Source of the DNA: Cyanobacteria bacterium REEB459
Lineage (GTDB): Bacteria > Cyanobacteriota > Cyanobacteriia > Phormidesmidales > Phormidesmidaceae
Direction: 5' to 3'
DNA: 57,525 nucleotides
NCBI GenBank assembly: GCA_018970085.1
Contig: JAGWXD010000019.1
Coordinates: forward strand, 1-57,525
How positions within the stretch are numbered: position 1 is the stretch's first letter; each line of letters starts with the position of its first letter. Made by a program: the position numbers and the translations under genes. Below the pieces are notes generated by a model. The model was given only the letters and a program-made list of their open reading frames with translations, was not told the origin of the DNA and made no database searches. This document shows, one piece after another, positions 1 to 7,502 of the stretch.

Positions 1-602
1 TGGGCACCCCCCAACCCACCTACGACGACATCCTCCGCCTCTTTCAAGAAACCGATCGCAAATTCCAAGAAACCACCCTTCAGTTTAAAGAGACTGATCG
101 TAAATTCCAGGAGACTGATCGCAAAATCCAGGAGGTGATCGAGGAAAACCGTCGCATCAACCGACAAGTGAGCAAGCAAATCAGCGAACTCGGCGGCGCC
201 TGGGGGCGCTTTGTCGAAGACCTGGTCGCCCCCGCCTGCGAACGACTCTTTTTAGAACGGGGCATTCCCGTCGATCAAGTCAGCCAGCGCACCAAACGCC
301 ACCACGCCGGCGACACCCTGGAAGTCGATGTACTGGTGGTCAACCGGGGCCACGTCCTAGCGGTCGAAGTCAAAAGCAGCCTTAGCGTCAACGACGTCAA
401 GGACTTCATCGCCGACCTGGAACGCTTCACCACCTTCTTCCCCGAATACACCGGCATGCAACTCTACGGCGCCGTCGCCGGTATCGGCATCGAATCCGGA
501 GCCGATCGCTACGCCTATCGCCAGGGCCTCTTCGTCATGACCCAATCCGGCGACAGCGTTACCCTGCTTAACGAGTCCGCCTTTGTGCCTAAAGCCTGGT
601 AG
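1..602 (+). CDS. PD-(D/E)XK nuclease-like protein with coiled-coil N-terminus (5' partial)
   Basis: The reading frame (codons from base 3) is open from the left edge, so the true start lies outside the window; a GTG at 135 is only an internal possibility. The first 45 or so codons repeat the heptad ETDRKFQ three to four times, a likely coiled coil. The rest carries LEVDVLVVN followed by VLAVEVKSSL, the D...E-x-K core of restriction-endonuclease-like folds, as in the DUF3782-type proteins common in cyanobacteria. The biological role of that family is unknown; a nuclease function is inferred only from the fold motif. It stands alone, 178 bases before the polysaccharide locus. Confidence 0.75.
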   Translation, partial: GTPQPTYDDILRLFQETDRKFQETTLQFKETDRKFQETDRKIQEVIEENRRINRQVSKQISELGGAWGRFVEDLVAPACERLFLERGIPVDQVSQRTKRHHAGDTLEVDVLVVNRGHVLAVEVKSSLSVNDVKDFIADLERFTTFFPEYTGMQLYGAVAGIGIESGADRYAYRQGLFVMTQSGDSVTLLNESAFVPKAW

Positions 603-707
603 GGGGGAGTAGAGAATGGGGTGTACTTTAATGCTAACCCCCATCCTCAAACTAGCCAATTCCATCTGATCACCCTCCCTAAACGGGTGCAATACCCAAT
701 GATCTTC

Positions 708-749
708 TTGACATTTTTGCAGGCAATCCTTAAGTAGTCTTCCTATAGC
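708..749 (+). promoter_or_regulatory. Possible promoter of the polysaccharide locus
   Basis: A perfect TTGACA lies at 708-713 in an AT-rich stretch before the glycosyltransferase gene. The matching -10 box is poor: TAAGTA at 731 has good spacing, while TATAGC at 744 is a better hexamer but too far away. Only the -35 match is convincing. Confidence 0.3.
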
Positions 750-780
750 CTGAATAATTCCTTAGTTTTGGACTTAAACC

Positions 781-2217
781 ATGAATACAAATTACTTTAT
801 CAATTATTCGCCAATAGGTCAGTTAACAGTGTTTCGAAAGATTTCTCTGCTTCTTTTAGTCATTGACACTGTTGCGTTAACTGCCTGCTTGTATCTATTT
901 CAGGGACTCGTATTTGGCTTTGGTGCAGTACCTACTTTTCTGAGTCTCTACTATTTCTTATTAGTTATTGTCGTTTTATTAAGTCTTTACATAGCAGATA
1001 CCTATCGACCTGATACCCAGATTTATGGTCTAAGAGCTCCCGCTCGTATCATTATTAGTCTTTTGGCTGCCATTGCACTTATTTCGTCGCTACTCTATTT
1101 TCTGAGGAGATGGGGTATTGATGAGTCTCCTTTTTTCCACAAGCTCATTTTATTTCCAGCGCTGGGAACTTTTGCCTTGTTTGCCATTGCCAGTCGCATG
1201 CTTACGGTAAGCCGGTTACGTCAAGTGACTAGCCAAAACCGTTGGTTAGTATTAGGTGCCTCTGAAAACGTCGTTCGACTGGTTGAAGACTTAAAAGGTC
1301 TGAGATTGCTTGGCAAAGCAGTGGTTTTAAATCAAGATCTATCTTCTGCCACTGCAATACAGACTCCACCCGCCGAGAGGTTGTCTCTAAATATTGCGGG
1401 AAGTCTGAGCGAACTATCCACTTGGCTGCATTCCGGTATAACAGGAGTGGTTATCGATCCAATGGTTTCTTTAGACTCCTCACAGATTAGCCAATTGATG
1501 AATTTTAGACTGAATGGAGTGCCGATTTATACCCTGTGTCGTTTTTATGAGTTCTTTTGGTACAAGTTGCCTTCTGTCTTGCTGCAGGATGAATGGTTTG
1601 CCTTAAGTGGTGGCTTCTCGTTGCAAACTAGTCGTCCTGGCCAGCGATTAAAGCGGCTGGGAGATATCGTCTTTTCTAGCCTGTTGCTAATTTTGCTATC
1701 TCCTTTGATGCTGCTGACGGCAGTAGCTATCAAGCTCAATAGCCCTGGTCCGATTTTTTATAGTCAAACTCGCACGGGTCAATATTGCAAGCCCTTTAAG
1801 GTCTACAAATTCCGTTCCATGTATCAGGATGCAGAAAAACGGGGGGCACAGTGGGCAAGTAAACGGGACCCCCGTATTACCAGGGTTGGTTACTGGATTC
1901 GGCTAACTCGAATTGATGAATTACCCCAGTTCTGGAACGTTTTGAAGGGAGATATGAGTATGATTGGCCCACGACCCGAACGTCCGGAATTTGATGTCAA
2001 GCTGGCCCAGGAAATTCCCTATTATCAAACCCGCTACCTGGTTAAACCCGGCATTACGGGCTGGGCCCAGGTGTTTTACCCCTATGGGGCCTCTGTCCAC
2101 GATGCCCGAGAAAAATTGGCCTACGATCTCTACTACCTAAAAAACTTCTCCCTATGGCTTGATGTGGCGATCGTGCTTAAGACACTGCGAGTTGTAATCT
2201 TGGGTAAGGGGCGGTAG
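781..2217 (+). CDS. Exopolysaccharide initiating phosphoglycosyl transferase (WbaP/CpsE type)
   Basis: This 478-residue integral membrane enzyme should move a sugar-1-phosphate from a nucleotide sugar to undecaprenyl phosphate, the first step in building a polysaccharide repeat unit. The N-terminal half has about five hydrophobic segments and a central CoA-binding-like region. Residues 288-478 are a bacterial sugar transferase domain with the diagnostic stretches KRLGDIVFS, LNSPGPIFYSQ, KFRSM, DELPQFWNVLKGDMS, GPRPERPEF and KPGITGWAQV. The sugar is not predictable. It ends one base before galE, so the two are surely co-transcribed. Roughly the first 800 bases are visibly richer in AT than the catalytic half. 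Confidence 0.93.
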   Translation: MNTNYFINYSPIGQLTVFRKISLLLLVIDTVALTACLYLFQGLVFGFGAVPTFLSLYYFLLVIVVLLSLYIADTYRPDTQIYGLRAPARIIISLLAAIALISSLLYFLRRWGIDESPFFHKLILFPALGTFALFAIASRMLTVSRLRQVTSQNRWLVLGASENVVRLVEDLKGLRLLGKAVVLNQDLSSATAIQTPPAERLSLNIAGSLSELSTWLHSGITGVVIDPMVSLDSSQISQLMNFRLNGVPIYTLCRFYEFFWYKLPSVLLQDEWFALSGGFSLQTSRPGQRLKRLGDIVFSSLLLILLSPLMLLTAVAIKLNSPGPIFYSQTRTGQYCKPFKVYKFRSMYQDAEKRGAQWASKRDPRITRVGYWIRLTRIDELPQFWNVLKGDMSMIGPRPERPEFDVKLAQEIPYYQTRYLVKPGITGWAQVFYPYGASVHDAREKLAYDLYYLKNFSLWLDVAIVLKTLRVVILGKGR

Positions 2218-2218
2218 C

Positions 2219-3217
2219 ATGGCGAGCCAACAACCTATTCTAGTAACTGGGGGGGCGGGGTATATTGGCTCCCACGTGGTAAGACAGTTGGGGGAGGCCG
2301 GCTATGCGGTGATCGTTTACGATAATTGCTCCACCGGTTCTATTCGTTCGGTTTTGTGTGGCCGTTTGGTTACAGGCGACCTGGGGGATATAGATCGGCT
2401 TTATCAGCTCTTTGCCCAATATCAGTTTAGGGCGGTGCTGCATTTTGCTGGTAGCCTCATAGTTCCAGAATCGGTTTCCCATCCGCTTGATTACTACACT
2501 AACAACACCCGCAATACCTTAAATTTGCTGCGGTGTTGTAGCGCTTTTGGGGTTAACCAGTTGGTCTTTTCTAGCACGGCGGCTGTGTATGGCGAGCCAC
2601 AGTCAAATCCGGTGACGGAAACAACTCCTACGGACGCAATCAACCCCTATGGTCGCTCTAAATTGATGAGTGAGTGGATGATTCGAGATTATTCTCGTTC
2701 ATCTCCTTTACGCTATGTGATTTTACGCTACTTTAACGTGGCGGGGGCAGATCCCCAGGGCCGATTAGGGCAAATTCAAGAGGCGACCCATCTGATTCGG
2801 GCGGCCTGCGATGCCGCCCTGGGGCGCAAGCCTGCCATTAAAATCTTTGGCACCGATTTTCCCACACCAGATGGCACCGCCATTCGAGACTATATTCATG
2901 TAGAAGACTTGGCGGCAGCCCATCTGGATGGGTTGCGCTATTTAGAGTCGGGAGGAGAGAGTCAAGTTTTGAATTGTGGCTATGGGCAGGGCTACAGTGT
3001 GCGCCAGGTGATTGAGCGGGTGAAGTCTATCGCAGGGGTAGACTTTCCGGTGATTGAGACAGATCGGCGAGCGGGGGACCCAGCCTATGTGGTGTCTAGT
3101 TCTGAGCGGATTCGTCAGATTCTAGGATGGCAGCCCCGCTATGATGACTTAGATGTGATTGTAAAAACAGCTTTTGCCTGGGATCAAGCCCGCCACCTAC
3201 GGCTACAGCAGCAATAG
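2219..3217 (+). CDS. galE: UDP-glucose 4-epimerase
   Basis: The protein has 332 residues, the usual GalE length, and interconverts UDP-glucose and UDP-galactose with NAD. The dinucleotide motif GGAGYIGSH is at residues 11-19. The short-chain dehydrogenase catalytic groups are SSTAAVYG and YGRSK, followed by the GalE-typical YFNVAGADP and RDYIHVEDLA. It follows the phosphoglycosyl transferase with a one-base gap, which suggests it supplies a galactose donor for the same polysaccharide. A run of 621 bases without genes follows. Confidence 0.95.
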   Translation: MASQQPILVTGGAGYIGSHVVRQLGEAGYAVIVYDNCSTGSIRSVLCGRLVTGDLGDIDRLYQLFAQYQFRAVLHFAGSLIVPESVSHPLDYYTNNTRNTLNLLRCCSAFGVNQLVFSSTAAVYGEPQSNPVTETTPTDAINPYGRSKLMSEWMIRDYSRSSPLRYVILRYFNVAGADPQGRLGQIQEATHLIRAACDAALGRKPAIKIFGTDFPTPDGTAIRDYIHVEDLAAAHLDGLRYLESGGESQVLNCGYGQGYSVRQVIERVKSIAGVDFPVIETDRRAGDPAYVVSSSERIRQILGWQPRYDDLDVIVKTAFAWDQARHLRLQQQ

Positions 3218-3344
3218 CCTGCTTGCTATAGCTCGCTAAAATGGCTCGCTAAATAAATACACTTCCCTAAGTTTTTCATACTAACTTCGGGGCCAGAGTA
3301 CCAGACCCCCAGTCACGAAAGGCCCCTCAGGGTAGTGAAACCCT

Positions 3345-3374
3345 CTATAGACCCGGCGACTATAGACCCCGCGA
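3345..3374. repeat. 15-bp tandem repeat, two copies
   Basis: CTATAGACCCGGCGA is followed directly by CTATAGACCCCGCGA, with one mismatch. It lies in the untranslated stretch after galE. Confidence 0.75.
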
Positions 3375-3501
3375 CGGCCTGACCATTGCCCCGCTCAGGT
3401 ATAGTCAGGTTAAACTTACTGTGAAGCTAATTGCAGTTCAAGTCAGAATCGTCCCCGGCAGGATAAGCTATAAGTAAGGCTACTGAATAATCCATGGTCT
3501 T

Positions 3502-3534
3502 GACCAGGGTGAGTTGAATTTACTTAGCCTGGTC
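3502..3534 (+). promoter_or_regulatory. Strong imperfect hairpin in the leader of the OPX gene
   Basis: GACCAGG (3502-3508) pairs with CCTGGTC (3528-3534). After a single G-G mismatch, TGAGT pairs with ACTTA (one G-U), leaving the loop TGAATTT. There is no uridine run, so it is not a typical terminator. Confidence 0.5.
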
Positions 3535-3665
3535 GGCGGGTTGAGCCTCCACCTGCCCATGGCCCTAATTCGCTAGGATGCAACTTTTAACCCATCCTGC
3601 ACTGGGATGCCCGCAACTTACCGTTTAATGGGTATTTGCCTTTTAAGGGTAGATTTCCCTGCGGT

Positions 3666-3714
3666 GCAGAGCAAGGGTATTGCCTCTCTGCCCGCCTCGC
3701 TCAGGGGGGCAGAG
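3666..3714 (+). promoter_or_regulatory. Candidate attenuator with mutually exclusive stems
   Basis: Stem A pairs GCAGA+GCAA (3666-3674) with TTGC and TCTGC (3680-3691, three-base bulge). Stem B pairs CTCTGCCC (3686-3693) with GGGCAGAG (3707-3714), a perfect 8-bp stem. Both need the same central bases and cannot form together. The element ends about 125 bases before the OPX start codon. Regulatory use is inference. Confidence 0.4.
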
Positions 3715-3838
3715 TATTAAATTCAAACAGTCAGGCGCTGGGGGAGTAACATTAAGCAATGGAGTGTTTCGTTTTATCAAAAGTGCTATGTAGAAAATTT
3801 ATGTATCGAGTCCGTTGTTATAGGTTTATTGGTTCGCC

Positions 3839-4951
3839 ATGATTATTCTAACCCTTACTGTTAAGCAGGTTGCCAGGCTGGGGCTAGTTGCCACCATGGC
3901 CTGGTTGCCCCTACAGCCAGCCCTGCTGGCTAGGGATTTGCCCACGGGGGCCGGTTCCCAGGCCCTATTTTCGGCCAAACAGAATGATACAGTTAATTAT
4001 CAAGATTACGTTTTAGGGGCCGGAGACAAGGTCTCAGTAAAGTTTTTCAATGTGCCTGAATATAATGGCGAAGTTCAGGTGCTGGTGGATGGCACATTGA
4101 ATTTACCCCTAGTTGGCAAGGTCAAGGTTGAAGACCTCTCCCTGGAAAAGGCCCGCGATCGCCTGACCACTGCCTACGCTCCCTATTTAAAAAACCCTGG
4201 CATTGACCTCAATATTACCGCCCCTCGCCCCCTCAGCGTGGGGGTTTCTGGGGAAGTACGCCGGCCTGGGTCCTACGCCATTACCCCTAATACTTCCGCC
4301 TATGCCGTTACTCCTGGCTCTACTGGCTCTACTGGCTGGCCCAGTTTAATTAATGCCCTGCAACTCGCCGGCGGAATTACCGAACGGGCCAATATTAAGG
4401 CCATTCAAATTCAGCGTCGCGGCCCCGATAATCGGGTCACAACCCTGAGCCTCGACTTGTCCCAACTGATTCAATCGGGGGACACCAGTCAAAATGTCTC
4501 CCTGCGCGATCGCGATGCCATCTACATTCCCGCCGCCAATAATCTAACGCCGACAGAATTGACCCAACTTTCAGCGGTCAACTTTTCCCCCAATACCATT
4601 CGCATTAATGTTGTTGGCGAAGTACAAAAACCTGGCATGGTTGAGGTGCCCCCTAATACCCCCTTGGCCCAGGCAATTATGGCCGCTGGGGGGTTTAACC
4701 AGTCTCGGGCCAATACCACCACGGTGGATTTGATTCGTCTCAATGCTGATGGTTCCGTAAGCCCCAGGGTCGTATCCTTAGATATCGATCAGGGCATTAA
4801 TGAGGCCACCAACCCGGTCTTGCGTAATAATGACTTGGTGGTGGTGGGGCGGTCTGGGACCGCTACCTTCACTGACTCCTTTGGCGGTATCTTTGGTGCT
4901 CTTTCAACTATTCTCAATCCCCTTTATCTGATTAATAACCTAATTAGATAA
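3839..4951 (+). CDS. Polysaccharide export outer-membrane protein (OPX/Wza-like, SLBB domains)
   Basis: The protein has 370 residues with an N-terminal hydrophobic segment ending near ALLARDL that looks like a signal peptide. Residues 50-130 are the Poly_export domain (YVLGAGDKVSVKFFNVPEYNGEVQVLVDGTLNLPLVG). Two soluble ligand-binding beta-grasp (SLBB) units follow, starting near VGVSGEVRRPGSY and INVVGEVQKPGMVEVP. The family forms the periplasmic and outer-membrane export channel for capsular or released polysaccharide. No lipobox cysteine is visible, unlike E. coli Wza. It is followed after 43 bases by the co-polymerase gene, its usual partner. Confidence 0.92.
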   Translation: MIILTLTVKQVARLGLVATMAWLPLQPALLARDLPTGAGSQALFSAKQNDTVNYQDYVLGAGDKVSVKFFNVPEYNGEVQVLVDGTLNLPLVGKVKVEDLSLEKARDRLTTAYAPYLKNPGIDLNITAPRPLSVGVSGEVRRPGSYAITPNTSAYAVTPGSTGSTGWPSLINALQLAGGITERANIKAIQIQRRGPDNRVTTLSLDLSQLIQSGDTSQNVSLRDRDAIYIPAANNLTPTELTQLSAVNFSPNTIRINVVGEVQKPGMVEVPPNTPLAQAIMAAGGFNQSRANTTTVDLIRLNADGSVSPRVVSLDIDQGINEATNPVLRNNDLVVVGRSGTATFTDSFGGIFGALSTILNPLYLINNLIR

Positions 4952-4994
4952 TTATTATTTATGACTTATCTGTATTTCTGCCTGAGATATTTTT

Positions 4995-7313
4995 ATGCAT
5001 AGTAGTCATCAATCTACCGTTAACTCAACAGTCAATGCCGTAGCCTATCCTCCTGTGACTGCAGAGGTGTTGGTCGCGCCGCCACCCCAAGCCAACCCGG
5101 TGATCGATGAGGATGATATTGATTTAGATCGGCTATGGGCAGCTCTGCGGCGGCGCTGGTTGCCAGCGTTGCTAGTCTTTTCGGCGGTTTCTTCTCTAGT
5201 CACCCTGGCGGGCTTTAAAGAAACTCCTATTTATCAAGCCAAGGGGCAACTACTATTTAAGGCTCGAGATAGAACGGCGGATCTGACTGGTATTGCCGCT
5301 AATAATCCCCTTATATCTTTAACTAATAATTCCAACCCTATTGACACCCAGATAGGGATGCTGCAAACCCAGGTCACTATTGATAGAGTTGTTGAAGCTC
5401 TAAAAAAGGACGATCAAGCCAGTAATCTGACGACGGAACGCTTTCTAAAAAAGCTTAACTTGACCAACGATAAGAAAACAGACATCATAACTCTTACCTA
5501 TCGTTCACCCGATCCCCAACAGGCCAAGAGGGCGATCGATAGCTTAATGAATATCTACGTTAAGCAGCAGCGGCAAGATAACCGGGCTGAAACTACGGCG
5601 GCCCGAGAGTTTTTAGAGCAGCAATTGCCCTTAGCCGAGGCGGAGGCTAATCGGGCAACAGAGGCACTTAAGGACTTTAAACAAAAATATCAACTGCTCG
5701 ATCTAGCCGCAGAAATAGGAGCAACCACTACCAATTTAGAGGCTAATAATCAGCAGATTACCCAGATTAATTCCACCTTGGCCGATACAGAGGCCCGCTT
5801 TAGAATCCTGGCATCCCAGATTGGGCGCGATCCTAAAACCGCCCTCGCCCTTACCGCCTTAAGCCAGGCCGATGGCATTAAGCAGGTGCTGAGTCAGTAT
5901 CAACAGCTGGAAACAACCCTGGCCTCTGAGCGAGTCCGGTTTCAGGACAACCACCCCCGTATTGTTGATTTGAATAACCAACTGGGGAACCTCAGGCGCA
6001 TTCTTAATCAGCGTATTCAGACCATTACCGGCCAAAATAACCTACTCCCCAACGTCAACTTGCAGTTGGGGGATATTGAAACCAAACTGGTGGGTGACTA
6101 CCTGGGCATAAACGCTCAACGCCAGGGCCTGGAACAGCAACTCAAGGTTTTAGTGAAGGCCCAGGTTCTCAAACAAAAGCGAGCCATCACCCTACCCCAG
6201 CTCGAACAGCAGCAGCAGCAGATCAACCGCTGGGTAGAGACCGCCCAGTCTACCTATACCTTGCTGTTGCAGCGCTACCAAGAAGCCCGCATTGCCGAGA
6301 ACCAAAATGTGGGCAACGTTCGCATCATTCAACCGGCTGTGGTTGAGTCTAAGCCCGTATCGCCCCAGAAGACCCGCAAGATGGCCACAGGGGTTGCCGT
6401 GGGTGCCCTACTGGCGGCCCTGACAGTGTTGATTTTAGAGCGTCTGGACCGCACCATCAAGTCCACCAAGGAGGTTGAAGAGGCCTACAGGTTTCCCCTG
6501 GTGGGTACGGTGCCGGTCTATGACAGTGTGCTAGATGCCGACTATAAAAAACGTAGAGGCGCAGTTAACTGGCAACAAGATGACCTGGCTCAAGATGACC
6601 TGGCCAATGGGGCTAAAACCGGCGTGCTGACCCGCCAGTTGGCCCAGTTCCAGTGGGCTGAGTCTTTCCACGCGATTCGCACTAACCTGGCCTATGTGGG
6701 CCTACCCAAGCAGGATGGCATTAAGCTACTGATTACCAGTGCCATGCCCAACGAGGGTAAGTCCACCGTATCGGTTAACCTGGCAACCATCTATGCCAGC
6801 ATGGGCAAGCAGGTACTGGTGGTCGACGCTGATATTCGCCGCCCCAGTCAGCACAAACTTTGGGGTGTAGATAACTATAATGGCCTCACCGATGTGTTAG
6901 CCGGTAATGCATCCCTCCAGGAAGCCATAAAGGAAGTCGCCCCCGGTGTAGACCTGCTAAGTGCCGGCACCATACCCCCCAATCCCCTGGTTTTACTGGA
7001 GGACGGGCAGCTGCCAGCCCTACTCGATCGCCTGGCCAGTCAATACTATATGGTGATTATAGATAGCCCCCCGGTCAACGCGGTGATTGACCCCCTGATT
7101 CTTTACCGCTATGCCGATGGGTTGCTGATGGTGGCCAGGCCCCAGGTGATAACCTTCGAAACCGCATCCCTGGCTCGCGATAAACTCAAACAACTCCACT
7201 GCACGGTGAATGGATTAATTATTAACGGGGTGACCAAATCTGACTCCTACTACTATTACAACTACTACGACTATCGCTACGGCGAGACCAATGGTCAACA
7301 GGACCCTGGCTAG
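4995..7313 (+). CDS. Polysaccharide co-polymerase with C-terminal tyrosine kinase (Wzc-like)
   Basis: This 772-residue inner-membrane protein has an N-terminal Wzz domain flanked by two membrane segments (about residues 50-75 and 455-475) and a long coiled coil between them. The C-terminal BY-kinase has Walker A near 582-590 (SAMPNEGKS), Walker A' VLVVDADIRRP and Walker B MVIIDSPP. It ends in a tyrosine-rich tail with about ten Tyr residues for autophosphorylation. The family controls chain length and export together with an OPX protein, here the preceding gene. Neither a flippase (Wzx) nor a polymerase (Wzy) is nearby, so those functions must be encoded elsewhere. Confidence 0.93.
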   Translation: MHSSHQSTVNSTVNAVAYPPVTAEVLVAPPPQANPVIDEDDIDLDRLWAALRRRWLPALLVFSAVSSLVTLAGFKETPIYQAKGQLLFKARDRTADLTGIAANNPLISLTNNSNPIDTQIGMLQTQVTIDRVVEALKKDDQASNLTTERFLKKLNLTNDKKTDIITLTYRSPDPQQAKRAIDSLMNIYVKQQRQDNRAETTAAREFLEQQLPLAEAEANRATEALKDFKQKYQLLDLAAEIGATTTNLEANNQQITQINSTLADTEARFRILASQIGRDPKTALALTALSQADGIKQVLSQYQQLETTLASERVRFQDNHPRIVDLNNQLGNLRRILNQRIQTITGQNNLLPNVNLQLGDIETKLVGDYLGINAQRQGLEQQLKVLVKAQVLKQKRAITLPQLEQQQQQINRWVETAQSTYTLLLQRYQEARIAENQNVGNVRIIQPAVVESKPVSPQKTRKMATGVAVGALLAALTVLILERLDRTIKSTKEVEEAYRFPLVGTVPVYDSVLDADYKKRRGAVNWQQDDLAQDDLANGAKTGVLTRQLAQFQWAESFHAIRTNLAYVGLPKQDGIKLLITSAMPNEGKSTVSVNLATIYASMGKQVLVVDADIRRPSQHKLWGVDNYNGLTDVLAGNASLQEAIKEVAPGVDLLSAGTIPPNPLVLLEDGQLPALLDRLASQYYMVIIDSPPVNAVIDPLILYRYADGLLMVARPQVITFETASLARDKLKQLHCTVNGLIINGVTKSDSYYYYNYYDYRYGETNGQQDPG

Positions 7314-7393
7314 GGGATCTGTGGCGTAACTACCCGGTTGCGCCCTGCCCTGGACAATTTAGGTTTTTCCTGAAGGGGAAAAGCATCATGACT

Positions 7394-7420
7394 GCCCGCT
7401 ACCTATCTCAGGTGGCGGGC
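7394..7420. terminator. Bidirectional hairpin between convergent genes
   Basis: GCCCGCTACCT (7394-7404) pairs with AGGTGGCGGGC (7410-7420) over 11 bp with one G-U pair and a 5-base loop. It sits midway between the 3' ends of the tyrosine kinase gene and argZ. No long T run follows on either strand, so it may act as a barrier or processing hairpin rather than a classical terminator. Confidence 0.55.
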
Positions 7421-7454
7421 AATATTGTGCTGCCATAAAATATTGTACTGCTAT
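7421..7454. repeat. Short direct repeat in the convergent gap
   Basis: AATATTGTGCTGCCAT at 7421-7436 recurs at 7439-7454 as AATATTGTACTGCTAT, with two differences. It lies next to the 7394-7420 hairpin. No function is evident. Confidence 0.6.
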
Positions 7455-7502
7455 TAAAAACCCAAGGGGTTAGCCAGTCGAGGCCAGGGGATTACCCCGA
7501 CC

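Larger units (their letters stand above)
3218..3838 (+). promoter_or_regulatory. Long gene-free leader region upstream of the OPX gene
   Basis: No convincing reading frame is present. The stretch holds a 15-bp tandem repeat (3345-3374, one mismatch), a hairpin at 3502-3534, and two sets of alternative pairings at 3576-3609 and 3666-3714. It probably contains the promoter and a structured 5' untranslated region for the two export genes that follow. A start point and promoter boxes cannot be fixed by eye. Confidence 0.45.

Noticed and set aside
2210-2220. GGCGGTAGCAT, resembling the ops/JUMPstart pause signal of polysaccharide operons
   Set aside because: It is formed by the last codons and stop of the glycosyltransferase gene plus the galE start; no RfaH-type factor is known to me in cyanobacteria, and it is not in an untranslated leader.
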